In this document: one piece after another, positions 34,353-46,443 of the stretch
Layout of the letters: each line of letters begins with the position of its first letter
How positions within the stretch are numbered: position 1 is the stretch's first letter
DNA from: Marvania coccoides
Taxonomy: Eukaryota > Chlorophyta > Trebouxiophyceae > Chlorellales > Chlorellaceae
Length of the DNA: 64,000 nt
Direction of reading: 5' to 3'
Assembly: GCA_963854735.1 (NCBI GenBank)
Contig: OY978107.1
Coordinates: 503,501-567,500 of the forward strand
Made by a program: the position numbers and the translations under genes
The notes under the pieces: generated by a model
Seen by the model: only the letters and a program-made list of their open reading frames with translations
The model's database searches: none
What the model was told of the DNA's origin: nothing

Positions 34353-36607
34353 ATGTCCAAGCTTTTGGGCACCGCGCTGCTCCTTGCGGCGGTGTCTCTG
34401 GCCGCAGGTGAGCGAACCTGAATCTTAACCATCTTCTAGTCAGACCACGTTCCCCTCACCGCGTTGCCCCCCACTCTCGCAGGATTCGGCCCCGGTGGAT
34501 ATTCTTGCGACCCCGCAGTCTGCACCGCCCCGGCCTGCATGTGCCCCAGCACCTCTGCCCCTGGAGGTCTGGCGCCCGCCGACACCCCCCAATTCGTCCT
34601 CATCACCCACGATGACGCCATCGTGGGCACCGCAGACGCCGCCATTCGCGGCATCACCGACATCCACAAGAATCCCAACGGTTGCAACGTCCCTGCCACC
34701 TGGTTTGTCACCCAGACCGGCACTGACTGCGCGCTCGCCAAGGCCCTGTGGGAGCAGAACCACGAGATGGCGCTGCACACCATCAGCCACCCCGAGCTTT
34801 CTATGGCTATGGCGCAAGCCACCATGACCAAGGAGGTTGTTGGCCCGCGCGACTTTTTGTCAACTCAGTGTGGAATCCCGGCCGCTGAAATGGTGGGCTA
34901 CCGCCCCCCCTACCTAATCCACAACCCCAAGTACCGCAAGACCTTGGCTGACAACGGCATGCTGTACGACTCCTCCATCATTGAGTACGTCGGCCCGCTG
35001 TCCAACACCACTCTTTCTTTTGCTCAGCGCCTGTGGCCCTACACCATGGACAATGGCATCGTGCAGAACGTGAACTGGACCTACCCCGCCGGCCAAGGCA
35101 CCCCCGACGAGCGCTACCCCGGGCTGTGGCAGATTCCCATGTGGGACTTGCCAAAAGACACTGTGGATACCGAGAAGAATGCCTACACTATGGACCCTGA
35201 GGGTGGCTTTGGAGGTGACCTGTACACACTGCTGTCTACCAACTTTGACCAGGCGTACAACGGCAACCGCGCGCCCTTCCCCATCTACCTCCACATGCCG
35301 TGGTTCACCCCCGAAAAGACGGCGGCCACTAACAAGTTCATCAAGTACGCGCTGTCCAAGCCCAACGTGTACTTTGTCACCATGTCCCAGCTGATCAAGT
35401 GGATGCAGAACCCGGTGCCCGCCAGCCAGGTGGGCGCCGCCCTGACCTGCAAGGCGGTGACGATCGAAGCGCCCGCTCCGCCGACGCCGTGCCGCCTGTA
35501 CACCATCCAGAAGGGTGATTACCCCGAGCTTATCGCTGGAAAGTTCGCGGTGGGGCTCCCCGAGCTGCTGGCCCTCAACCCCGGCATCGACGCCACCAAC
35601 GTGGGTCTCAAAGTTTTTTCCTTCTCAATTTCATAGTTACTCGAAAGATGACACTGCTAAAAATTAGCTTTTTGAAATTTTATAATTCTTTCTGTCTTTT
35701 CCCTCCTATATTAAAATAAAAATCTGACCTTTTCCCCTTAAATTGTTTCTTTTCGCAGATTCTGATCGGCGAGAAGATGAAGCTGCCCCCCTTCCCCGCC
35801 TCGTGCGGCGCCGGCACCCCCATCGGCACCCCCGCTCCCGCGCCCGCGCCCGTGGTCCCTGCCCCCACCCCCGCCCCTGTCGTGCCCACTCCCGCCCCCG
35901 CTCCTACCACTTTTGCTCCCGACGTGCTGCCGCCCGTGCTACAGCCCAACAGCGGCTCCCCCCAGACCCCCCCCTCCAATCGCGTGGAGGTGGACTACAT
36001 CCTGGCAGACATGACGGCCGTGAAATTCAACGCTGAAGGCAAAACTAAGTCTGCCGCCGCTCTGTCGTCGGTGATGGGCGTCCCCGCCAGCGAGATCGTC
36101 CTCACCGCCGCGCCCTACAGCCGGCGCCGCCGCGCCATGCTGCAGACCGCCACCTCCATGAAGGTGAAGGCTGTGGTGGGCGCCGCTGACCCCGTTGCAC
36201 TCTATACCACCACCGATGCCGCTGTTGATAACGGCAGCCTGGAGAAGGCGCTGGTGGCGCAGGGGCTGCAGCCCACCGGGGAGCCCGTGGTCACGGCCTA
36301 CCAGGGCAACGCCATGCTGCAGATCGTGGCCACGCCTGTTCCGGCCGGCGAGAACGCTGCCCCCGCTGCTCCGGCCTCTGAGGGCAGCTCTGGGCTGTCG
36401 ACGGGTGCCATTATTGGTATTGCGGTGGGCGGCGGCGTGGTGGCGCTTGCGCTGGTGGCTGCTATTGTGGCGGTGGTTGTGCGCCGTCGCCGCAAGACGG
36501 CCGATCATGAGTCGCCGTTGAGCGGGCATGTTGGAGGAATGGCGGACCTGAAGTTGCAGTCTGGCTCGCAAAAGGGGGCGCAGGATCCATTTGCGGTGAA
36601 GGCCTAG
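34353..36607 (+). CDS. membrane-anchored LysM chitin/polysaccharide deacetylase (CE4)
   Basis: This is a predicted cell-surface enzyme removing N-acetyl groups from GlcNAc polymers. Exons 34353-34407, 34483-35600 and 35759-36607 give 673 residues. Signal peptide 1-18; a Cys-rich stretch (CDPAVCTAPACMCP); CE4 domain from ~55 with metal-site motifs THDD (60-63), HTISH (near 117) and RPPY (near 158), all intact. A LysM domain follows at about 355-410 (CRLYTIQKGDY ... NPGID, split by intron 2), then a Pro/Ala/Val repeat stalk, a globular segment, one membrane helix (~608-633) and a short basic tail. The LysM ends LPPFPASCGAG, nearly the same as PPYPASCGAG after LysM3 of the kinase encoded 3.7 kb upstream. 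Chitin is the likeliest substrate, but xylan or peptidoglycan deacetylation is possible. Confidence 0.88.
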
Positions 36608-37531
36608 GCATCAGCGGAACAATAAAAATTAGTATACACCATAGAGAGCGAATACGATCCAATACTATCCAATATTATCCAATTTGTGTGATTTTTAATA
36701 TTATAGTCAGTCTTTTGCTGTTTATATAAAACTCCCTTCTTCAATTTTTCTTGCTTTTTTTCCCCATTCATCCCCCCCTACCCCCCCCCCCATTCTTTCT
36801 GTGCACACCAGAACACGCAACCCAACTCTACTGACCTGAGACCTTCCTCGAGCACATTAAAGTTATTTTATTTTCGCCACCCTCTCATAATATTAACTCG
36901 TTTTCTTCCTATATGTTAAACGCCGCTCGATAATAATGACGCTCATTGATTGAGACCTCTGAAAACTGGAGGATGACGTGTAAATTGGGTGATTCTTCTT
37001 CTTCGCAAAATGGCAACGAGGGGGACAAAACAAGAGGAGGTGTTGGAGGAAGAAGAAAGGCGCTTTTATAATTTTGATTTCAAAGTCAAGTAAAAGGAGA
37101 TAGGAGCTGGCCAGCTAATGCTGGCTTAACCTTTTTGCCGCCAGTCGTCCACGTCAATTTCCTCACTGCATGGCACCCAGCCAACTGCTGCATGGGGTTC
37201 CTTCTGTGATGGTGCAGCAGGGGAGAAGCATGCTACACCTTTACCCACTGTGCAAAGCAAAAGCGTTGGCAAACTGAGCTCCTTGGTCTCCCCCCAAAAT
37301 TAGCAGCCCATCAAGAGAGAAGGAAGCCATTTTGGCGAACTTCTGCCTCGTTAGGAAAACGAATGAACGAATCAGTAGCTCTGTGGCTTCTCGTTGTGTA
37401 GGCCCTGAGCGCTCATTCTCCCCCACCCACCACGAAACAAATTTCCGTTTGAATTTAGTCAACTCCAAGTCACCTTGCGGGAGTGGCCTAAAACCACTCT
37501 TGACGAGGTCATTTCACATCATACATGATAA
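36608..37531. other. intergenic with poly-C tract
   Basis: AATAAA at about 36620 is the likely poly(A) signal of the deacetylase gene. A run of 11 C lies at 36781-36791. The rest shows nothing recognisable. The right end should hold the promoter of the RING gene. Confidence 0.45.
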
Positions 37532-40500
37532 ATGTCGCAAGCCCAGGCAAAAGCTGAGGCTGCAAAGCCCGCTCACGGTGGAATTGATTATTCAAAGTTT
37601 GATAATATAGCCGACGACTCCGATACCGAGCCCATTGATACGCCATTTCATGGCGCCGACGAGGATGATGCGCCCTGCACCTGCGACCGCTGCATGCGGG
37701 AGAAGTTTGGGTCCCTGAATGTTACTCAATCTGGTGTAGTTGGAGCTTTATACGGGCTGCTCAACTCCGCCGCTGGGGCCGGCGACCCGGACGCCTCCAA
37801 GGTTTCCGCCTTCGTCAAGTACTGCCAGGACAACTTTGGCGCTGGCAGCGGCGAAAACGGCACCGGCGGCGGCGACGGCAGTTTAGAATTTGCAGTGGAA
37901 GATGACTCTGGCAGCGACAGCAGCGAACCCCCCGGTCTATGTTCTGACGATTTTGACGACGATGACGCTTCTCCCGCGGCTTCACTCCCCCACAGATGTC
38001 GGCGGCGGCGGCGGCGGCGGCGAAACAAAAATCGCCCGCTGCTGCTGCTGCTGCCGCCGCCACCAAGCCCTTTCCCAAGAAACCTTCATCTACCGCCGCC
38101 GTCGAGAAGCCTCAAGCGCCTGCAAAATCCCCCACCCACGCCGCTGCTGCAGCTGCTCCCGCTCTTTCTGACAAGAAGACAACCCCGCCGCTGCAGCAGC
38201 TGCACCCGCTCTTTCCGACAAAAACTCCTGCAGATGGGGAGGAATCCGAAGAGGAGCCGCCTGCGCTAATCGACACCGACACCGATGAGGAGAAGAAGCC
38301 GAAGAAGAAGCAAGCCAAGGCTCCTGCTCCGGCAATGGAGGCGTGGTGGTCTTCGGCTCCTGCTGCTGCTGTGGCTTCAAAACCGACTCTTCCGCCCCGG
38401 GAGGAGGCGAAGAAGCCCTCTGCGCCCCGTGCTGTTTTGGCTGATAAACCGACTCTTCCGCCCCTCAAGGAGGAGGCAAAGAAGCCCATTGCGCCTTTTG
38501 CGGCTGTCGCAAAGAAGGAGACGCCCCCGCCCTCGCCCTCCATCGAGAGCGAGGAAGATGAGCCGCCGCCTCTCGACAGCGATGAGGATGAATTGCGGCC
38601 GCCGCTGCTCGAAGGTAAAAAAAAATCGTCTAATTATTATAACAATTTAATAATTTCACCGTTAATGCTCAATTCAAACGTTTTTGTAGCTGCTGTATTG
38701 AATTTTGGTTATTGTTTGTATTTTCCCCTTCGATCACCGTAGATTCTCATGTAAACTTGCTTATTTTTATAATCGCAGATTAAGTCATTGAAGAATCGCC
38801 AAAACGCGCCGCTGCGGCCCAAAAAGCGGCCGCCAAAGCTGCCGCCAAGCCAGCGGCAGGTCCCGCTGCTCCTGCCGCCCCCGAGCCTGACCCTGCTGTC
38901 GCTGCTGCGGCCGCCAAGGCGCAGGCAGAGGCCGAGGCAAGGAGGAAGGAATCATTTGGAGCGGCGTTGCGCGCGGGGGAGCAGGCTGTGCTGGCAGAGG
39001 CCAAGAAGAAGCAGGAGCAGGACGACGCGGTCGCGCAACTGCTGATCGAGGAGGAGGAGCGGGCGAAGGCGGTGCAAGAGAAGAAGAAGGAGAAGAACAA
39101 GGCAAGAAAGAACAAGAAGAAGAAGAAGAGGGAGGAGGAGAAGGCTGTCACTGTGCCCACCAAGGAAGAGGCAGAAGAGGAGGAAGACGAAGCTGGTGAG
39201 CATCTATCTATCTGACCCTCCTAAATTGAGATTTATTATAATTTTTTCTGACGTTTTTTTCTTCTTCTTTACTTTCTCTCTTTTATTTGCAGGGCCCAGC
39301 AACGATGCAGCGTCCCCGGTGGTCAACTCGTGCTTCGCCCTGCTCGCAGAGGCCGAAAGGGTAGCAGACATCGCTTCTGCAAATCTCGCAAAAGAAAAGG
39401 TACGCAGGGTGACGGAGGCGGCGGCAGCAGCCAAGGCTGCCAAAAATGCAGTGGCGCAGGCCAGGCCCACCTCCGCCCAGCTGCGCCAGCAGCAGCAGCA
39501 GCAGCTGCAGCAGGAGAGGGCGGCCTCTGCCGGTTCCACGAGCTCCGCCGCCTCGGCGGCAATGGCAGCCGCAGCGGCAGCTCTCCGCCCCAGCTCCCGC
39601 ATACAGCAGCAGGCTGTTCCGCAGCCCCTTCCTCCTGCTGCGGCTCGCGCCCCCTCGCCTGCTGCAGCGGCGACAGTGCAACCGCCGCCTCCCTCCGCAT
39701 TCCTTCCCTCACAGGCTGGCCCCCCTCCTCTCCAGCACACTGGCACCGCCCTCACCATCAACACCCCCGCCATCCAGGTCCTTACGCAGCTCATCGGGGC
39801 CATCGACCGTCGACAGCCCGGCGAGCTTTCAAATTTCGTCAACGCTGTCACGCTGTGGTTAGAAACCAACAGCGGCGCCCAGAAGCGAGCGCCCGCCCAG
39901 GTGCAGCAGATCCGCGCCAAGCTGCACTCCGCTGCCAACCTCCTGCGCGACCTGTCCGCCTCTGATTCCGCGTCTTCGTTGCCACCCTCCTCTTCATTTG
40001 GCGGCCGAAATGCCGCAGTGCCGCCGCCGCCGCCTCCCCCGCTGCCCTACATGTCATCCACCTCCGTCCCTGCCCCGCGCGCGTACAACCCGTTCGCCGC
40101 GCAGCAGGCAGCGCAGCAGGTAGCACAGCAGGCGCTGCAGGCCGCTCCTCACCCCGCCATGCCCTTCCCTTCAGCTTCATTGGTCCACGGTTGTCCCCAG
40201 CAGACCTACCAGCCCCCCGCCAACTCTCTCCCCGCCATGCAGGCCCCCCGCACAGCGTTCCAGGCCCGTCAAGCGGCCAGCTACAACGGATGGGGCCCTC
40301 AGGGCGCGCAGCAGCCGGCTCCGCCCGTGCCTTCCATGCCTCGAAGCGTCGCCCCCACCCTCGCGGCGGTCCCCCAGCCTGTGCCGTTCGCTTGTGCGCC
40401 CTCTGTCCCGCCTCCGCCGTCCCCTAGCGACGAGGATGGGGAAAGCGAGTGCATGGTGTGCATGGAGTCCGAAGTGTCTGCAAGTGAGTCATTAATTCCT

Positions 40501-40841
40501 TATTTAATATCGTTTAATCAGTTTTATTGTTATGTTTTTTGTATTTGTTGTTTAAATGCGGGAAAATGTTATAGTTACGGCTTTTTCTTGATAAGCATAG
40601 AGTTTCTGCATCATTATCATCGATGCGATGAACGAAATTGTACAATACCCTGACACTCTTGGCGTTTCGTCGTTTTTGTGCGCTTGCAGTCTGCATTCCG
40701 TGTGGCCATTTCGTCATGTGCACACAATGCGCCAAGAACTGCAAAGAGAGCAACTACAACGACTGTGTCTACTGCCGCCAGCCGCTGGAAGGATTTTTCC
40801 TGCAGGATGAAAAGAAAGAACTTGTCATCAAGGCCAAATAG
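37532..40841 (+). CDS. RING-type (C3HC4) E3 ubiquitin ligase-like protein
   Basis: The C-terminus is a RING finger split by an intron: CMVCMESEVSA then CIPCGHFVMCTQC and CVYCRQPL. It would serve as an E3 ligase module. Coding segments: 37532-~37995, 37996-38614, 38785-39195, 39293-40483, 40690-40841. From 37996 on, all junctions close and give 790 residues; the first ~155 residues are in another frame, so an indel or cryptic intron lies near 37950-37996. The N-terminus has a CTCDRCMREKFG zinc-like motif. The middle has Lys/Glu-rich charged segments, three acidic repeats of the type EPP.L..D.DEE, and long Ala/Gln/Pro tracts. A helical domain (around 39770-39960, TQLIGAIDRRQPGEL ... LLRDLSASD) precedes the RING. 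Specificity is unknown. Confidence 0.75.
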
Positions 40842-41356
40842 TCCCCCCGGCCGAGAACGGTCATTTGTTTTCTTTCAGTGTTTTTCCGGGTAGAAATTTG
40901 TTTCGTTCGCAGCTCTTTGTTTGTAATTGGAATACGTTTTTTTCCGCTCAATTTGCACCTCTACTGCGAGCTTTGCATTTCTGGATACCTTGGGCTGTTT
41001 GATGCATGTGTTTGAGCGAAACAGGTCCGTGTGTAACAGCTGTTGTCGATTGAGAAATGACGGCGTGGTGGCGGCGGTGGTGAATAATAACTTCAATGGA
41101 AAGAAGTAGCAGTCCAGGTGGCTGTCAGTCGCGGCGCTGAGAAGGACTTCCTGTCAGCCAGACTACCTGTCGTGTGTATCCTCCTCTCAGCCGAGCTAAG
41201 TCAGTCCGAGTCTCCTTGAAAATTGCCAGCTAATGGAAAGGCCGGTCTCGCGAGAATCTCTTGGAGACCACCCCAATTTCTTTAGATTGTGAATTAAATA
41301 AACTATTTGCATGCATAAGAAGCCGCGCATTTCAATAAACAGATAATAGAATAAAC
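40842..41356. other. intergenic, nothing recognised
   Basis: This is the 3' flank of the RING gene and the upstream region of the small membrane protein gene. Short ORFs only. Confidence 0.4.
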
Positions 41357-41816
41357 ATGAGGGTCCTCAATCAAGCACCAGTTTATGCTGACCTGAAACC
41401 AGAGGCCCAGGCAGGCTTCATCCTTGGATTCATCAGTGAGTGATCTTTCTAAACGGGCGAATGAGGAATTATACTATAGCCAAGGATATTATTCGATGTT
41501 TTTTTTTCAATTTGCCCTAACTCTCGCTCTCTGAAGGGTGGTTTTCTAATCTTTTCTCACTCGCTCACATCATTTTATTATTCTTGCAGTCGTTGGGTTC
41601 TTCCTGGCTGTCGTGGCGGCCTACTGCGTGTTCATTACCTCGATCGTAAACAATCTGAAGCACCGAATTGGGGAGGTAAGTGCAGTTTGAAACTGATTTC
41701 TTATGCCTCGCTTTAACCGCCTGGCTCAAACTTGTCCTCCTTCTCCTTTCTCGCAGTTGGAAGTGTTCCAAGCGGCGGTGGAGAAGGAGAAAGAAAATCC
41801 CGTCGAGAAAGAATAA
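41357..41816 (+). CDS. small single-pass membrane protein (74 aa), unknown
   Basis: Three very short exons (41357-41435, 41590-41675, 41757-41816) join in frame to a 74-residue protein, too fragmented to show as a long ORF. Residues ~20-47 form one strongly hydrophobic helix (GFILGFIIVGFFLAVVAAYC then VFITSIV). The tail after it is charged and amphipathic (KHRIGELEVFQAAVEKEKEN). There is no cleavage-site-like signal, so it is probably a tail-out membrane anchor or a small complex subunit. Splice sites are all canonical (A|GTGAGT, GAG|GTAAGT; acceptors TTGCAG, CGCAG), and AATAAA overlaps the stop codon, which supports a real gene. No family is recognised. Confidence 0.7.
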
Positions 41817-42426
41817 AAGGCGGTTGAGCGGGGCGACTTTGTTTTTGTACATTAATGAAAAGCGGCGGCGCAAGTTGGATTGGATTGAAAATAGAAATTG
41901 CGTCGGTCGGAGAAACTAATAATAGATTTTTGTACATGCTCTATTCACTATTAACTGATACCTGTGGCACTGTAATGACGTATTCTTTTAGTAGTGCAGT
42001 AGTCAAGGGAATGCGTCAAGCAATGAGGGCATTGATGAGCGGGTGGGTGGTCCTGCTCTTTCAATTTATTAAGAACCAGAGGGCTGCCTTGGAACCCCAG
42101 CATGGGCATGTGCAGCCAGGCTACAATCAGCATGTGTGGTTTACCACGACCCCAGAGACGATGGAGCTGAGCAGGAACCAAAGCAAAAAAAATCTCTGAA
42201 CTTCGAAATTTAAAAGAAAGTGTAATTTTCGGTTTATATGAAACATCGACGCTTGTCTTTCCTTTACTACTTAAATTTTCACTTAACTGCTGCTTCATCC
42301 TCCTTTGAATCGGAAAGCGCTCACCTTTGTGCGTTTGCGAGATCTTGGTCATTCCAACTGCCCACCAATCTATCAGCGCCTGACGCCCACTTGACGCGCC
42401 GCTGTGGCCGCGAGATATAACCCAAT
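41817..42426. other. intergenic, GFAT promoter side
   Basis: This is 610 nt without a recognisable gene. It should hold the promoter and 5' UTR of the GFAT gene. Confidence 0.4.
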
Positions 42427-45237
42427 ATGTGTGGTAAGCCAATGCAGCGGCAACTGTCTAAAATTTGAAGGCCAGCGTTTCCCGCTTGCCCCAAAATGCG
42501 GTTGTTTGTCCGCGGTCTCACGCGCTTCCCTTGCCCGTTCCTTTCTCGCAGGAATATTTGGATTTTACTTCTACGATGTGAGTTATATCATGGGACGCAG
42601 GCCCGATGCGCCTCGTTGTCGGCCGTAGTGGAACAACAAGACAAAATGAGATGCAGCTGCGCTCACCCCGCACTCTCTTTTGCCCCTGCAGGTCAAGCAC
42701 ACCAACCAGGAGATCCTAAACATCTTGTTCGAGGGTCTCCGCCGCCTGGAGTACCGCGGCTACGACTCTGCCGGCGTGTCGGTCGACTGGCCGGTGCAGG
42801 CAGAGGGCGAAGACGCCCCCACCCACAAGCCCGTGGTCATCAAGGCCAAGGGCAAGGTGGAGGAGCTCGTGAAGCTCGCGACCGAGGAGGTCAAGGCCTT
42901 CAACATCGACGGCACCGCCACTCAGACCGCTCACGCCGGCATTGCCCACACTCGCTGGGCCACCCACGGCCCGCCCTGCGCCCGCAACTCCCACCCCCAC
43001 ATCTCCTCCCCCAACCACGAGTTCGTGGTGGTGCACAACGGCACCATCACCAACTTCCGCGCTCTCAAGGAGTTCCTGCTCAAGGTAAAGAAGAAAAAAT
43101 AACACTCCACATATACATCCAAGGCACCAATTTTTGCTGATTTTATCGCCCTGACATTGCTATCAACCGGTATTTTTTGCTAATTATGACTACAGGAGGG
43201 AGAGACCTTCGATACAGACACCGATACCGAGGTCATCCCCAAGCTGTGCCGCTTCCTCTACTCCCGCCTCCCCGAGCCCATCCCCTTCCCCCAGCTCGTG
43301 TGCGAGGTGGTGAAGCAGCTGGAGGGCGCCTACGCGCTGCTCATCAAGTCCTCAGTTTACCCTGGCGAACTGGTGGCCTGCCGCCGCGGCTCCCCGCTCA
43401 TCCTCGGCATGAAGTACGGCATCCAGGTGAGAGAAAAGAAAGCAATAGAGAGCAGTACTAATTATTGCCAGTAATGAACTATAAAAGTTGCCATGCTGGT
43501 TTTATTCCATTAAATTCTCGCCCACTTCCTTTTTAAACCAATTTTATGTTTTTACACAATTTTATTTTTTGTCCTAATCTGTTTTTTTCCCTTCTAATAA
43601 AACCTTGCAGACCCCCCGCGCCAACATGCCTCCCCAGTCCCCCACCTCCCCCAACACCCCCCTCACCCCCAAGCTCAGCGGCACCACCTCCTCCGGGCCT
43701 CAATTCTTTGAGCAGGTCACCGGCGCTGCCGCCAACGGCGTCGGTCACCAGTACGGCCTGGAGCTCTTCATGGCCTCCGAGGCCTCCGCGGTGGTGGAAC
43801 ACACCAAGCAGTACGTCCTATTCCAACCTCCCTCCACTTTTCCCCTCCTTTCCCTTCACTTTTCTACGTACAAAATCTGTTGAGAAGAGCATGTTTTTTA
43901 TGGGATTTTTTCGCGGTTTTTTCGTCTGCAGGGTGATCTACCTGGAGGACAACGACATTGTCCACATGCATGGCGGAGAATATACCGTGTACAACTGGTC
44001 CGACGTGGATTCTGCTTCCGTCGAGGTTCGCCGCCACATTCAGACGCTGACGATGGAGGTGGGGCAGATCATGAAGGGCGGGTACGACCACTACATGCAG
44101 AAGGAGATCTTCGAGCAGCCCGACACCATCGCGCAGACCATGCAAGGTCGCGTAAAGGTCACGCCCCTCTCCCCGATGAAATTTGCCATCGACGCTGGGC
44201 TGGCTGACCCCTATCTCATGCCCCGCGTGCGCCTGGGGGGGCTGGTGGACCACGTGCCCACCATCCGCCGCTCCCGTCGGCTCATGTTCATCGGCTGCGG
44301 CACTTCCTACCACGCTGCCATGTGCGCGCGCCAGACTGTGGAGGAGCTCACAGAGATCCCGGTGGTGCTCGAGCTGGCGTCCGATCTGCTGGACCGCCGC
44401 TGCCCCATTTTCCGCGACGATACCTGCATTTTCGTGTCCCAGAGCGGCGAAACGGCCGACACGATGCGCGCACTGGAGTACGCCAAGGCCAGCGGAGCCC
44501 TGTGCGTAGGCATCACCAACACCGTGGGCTCCGCGATTGCGCGCAACACCCACGCCGGCATCCACATCAACGCCGGCGCTGAAATCGGCGTGGCGTCCAC
44601 CAAAGCCTACACCTCGCAGATTGTTGCCATCACGATGATGGCCTTGGTGTTGTCTGAGGACACCATTTCGAAGCGCCACCGCCGTGACGAGATCATCGAC
44701 TCCCTGTGCAACCTCCCTGACGCCATCCGGCGGTGTCTGGAGCTGAACGACACCGTGCGTGAGCTGGCCGAGGCGCTCAAGGATGAAACCTCGCTGCTGG
44801 TGTTTGGGCGCGGGCGCAACTACGCCACCGCAATGGAGGCCGCGCTCAAGGTCAAGGAGGTGTCGTACATGCACTCTGAGGGCATCAACGCGGGCGAAAT
44901 GAAGCACGGGCCGCTGGCGCTTGTGGATGAGCACATGCCGATTCTGGTGATCGCTACCATGGACGAAATGCACAACAAGATGCAGGGAGTGATTCAGCAG
45001 CTCATGGCGCGTAACGCCCGCCTCATTATCCTGTGCAACGAGGAGGATACTGACACCCCTGACATGGTGAATGGGCGGTACCCGCTGATCACTGTGCCGG
45101 GTGCTCATGACGCGCTGCAGCCGGTGGTGAACATCATTCCGCTGCAGCTGCTGTCCTACCACCTCACCCTGCTGCGCGGTTACAATGTGGACCAGCCGCG
45201 CAACCTGGCAAAGTCGGTGACAGTGACCGAGGAGTAG
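42427..45237 (+). CDS. GFAT: glutamine:fructose-6-phosphate amidotransferase
   Basis: This enzyme catalyses the committing step of hexosamine synthesis: fructose 6-phosphate plus glutamine to glucosamine 6-phosphate, leading to UDP-GlcNAc. Six coding exons: 42427-42433, 42552-42577, 42692-43084, 43196-43426, 43611-43810 and 43932-45237, giving 720 residues. The first exon is only 7 nt and encodes Met and the catalytic Cys2 (MCG), joined to IFGFYFYD. The glutaminase domain shows LEYRGYDSAG, AHTRWATHG and VVHNGTITN. The isomerase part has two SIS domains: MFIGCGTSYHAA, FVSQSGETADT, GAEIGVASTKAYTSQ, then KEVSYMHSEG and GEMKHGPLAL. It ends NLAKSVTVTEE, the canonical C-terminus. A Pro/Ser insertion (43620-43700) separates the two halves. 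The product would supply UDP-GlcNAc for chitin or glycoproteins. Confidence 0.97.
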
Positions 45238-46146
45238 ACAGAAAAATAAGAAGAAAACTACGGAGAAGTAGGTAGAGATTTCAATACGGAAATAAGTGGC
45301 CGACCCAGCCCTGAATTTAGTTAGGATGGCGTTTTGATTTATTTTCTTTTGGTAGAGGAGCAGTTCGTGACTTGGTGTGTTTATTATTAGCTCTTTCGTT
45401 TTTTTCCCTTCTCGTTTTGCGCGTGATAGTAGTAACGGCTAAAACCAGCCTGTCTTTTATTCGTATTCGGTTTTTTTAACTTTTTCTTAGGTAGTAGATA
45501 GGCGGTAGGCTCAGCATTATATTCTTCCCCTTGACTGTATATTTAGCTTGATCCTCCCATTCATTTATATTATCCCCCCCCCCCCCCCCCACCCCACCCT
45601 AAGAAGAATATTTTCTTTCTCTTGCTTGGCTGTTTCTTTTCTCCTTGACTTTTCTCTCGTTCTCTGACCCAGATTTCACACAGCCTTTCTCTTGCGCTTA
45701 GAGAGTACGGCGCAAGGCTGAGCATGTTAGCTTTTCCCCTTGGCGAACTTGCCCCTTATTTTTTCTTTTTAAAAAATCTGCTTACTAGTTATCGGATATA
45801 TAGGATAATAATATCTGTAAATAAGAAATTATCATTATATATTTGGGGAGCGGCAGAGGAGAGAAGGAAGGGAGGGAGCGAGCCGAGAGTGCTGGATAGG
45901 GTGTGCTCTTCTTTGCTGGAGCCATTATTGCTTTCTACTAGAGAAAAACCCGTTTGAGTGGAGCGGCGTTTCGGGGACTGACTGGGGGAATTAGCTTAAT
46001 CGGGATTTAGCTTAACACAGAAGGGGGGAGATCATTGTCGTCCCAGTTACAACGTCGAAATTATTCTCTAATAAATAAATAGAGAGAAAAAGAAAGTAAC
46101 AGGACATATCTCAAATTTCATCCTGCGCGATGGACGGTGGGTCTAT
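45238..46146. other. intergenic with poly-C tract
   Basis: This is the 3' flank of GFAT. A run of 17 C lies at 45574-45590. The rest is AT-rich with short ORFs and shows no feature that I can support. Confidence 0.45.
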
Positions 46147-46443
46147 TTACGTGGAGGGAGGGGGAGGGCTGGCGGTATGCGCAGCCTTTTTGTCAGCTAT
46201 CTTGGATTCAATGCCAGTCTTGACGGCTCCAACCGCGGCCTCCAAATCACTCTGGATGGCTCCGACCTTGCCCTCCACTTCGGTCTTGACTGTCTCCACC
46301 TTGCTGACCAGTGCCGCCTTTTTCTCCGCCTTGGAGCCCTCCATGCTGCTGATCTTATCCTTGACGGAGCCAGCAGCAGCAACTTTGAAGGAGGCGGAGA
46401 CGAGCAGCACGCCGATGAAGAGGGCGAGGGCAAAGAACTTCAT
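46147..46443 (-). CDS. small secreted amphipathic protein (98 aa), unknown
   Basis: This is a single-exon gene. The first ~23 residues are a strong signal peptide (MKFFALALFIGVLLVSASF then AAA). The mature part is almost one long amphipathic helix with regular Lys/Glu and Val/Ala spacing (SKVETVKTEVEGKVGAIQSD). It ends with a short Ser-Pro-rich tail (ASPPPPST). Such composition is seen in secreted lipid- or surface-associated helical proteins and in LEA-like proteins; no family can be named. It faces the next small secreted protein gene divergently (519 nt). Confidence 0.65.
   Translation of the reverse strand: MKFFALALFIGVLLVSASFKVAAAGSVKDKISSMEGSKAEKKAALVSKVETVKTEVEGKVGAIQSDLEAAVGAVKTGIESKIADKKAAHTASPPPPST

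Noticed and set aside
43864..45162. 432-codon minus-strand ORF opposite GFAT
   Set aside because: GFAT on the + strand is unambiguous. The antisense product is His/Val-rich low-quality sequence.
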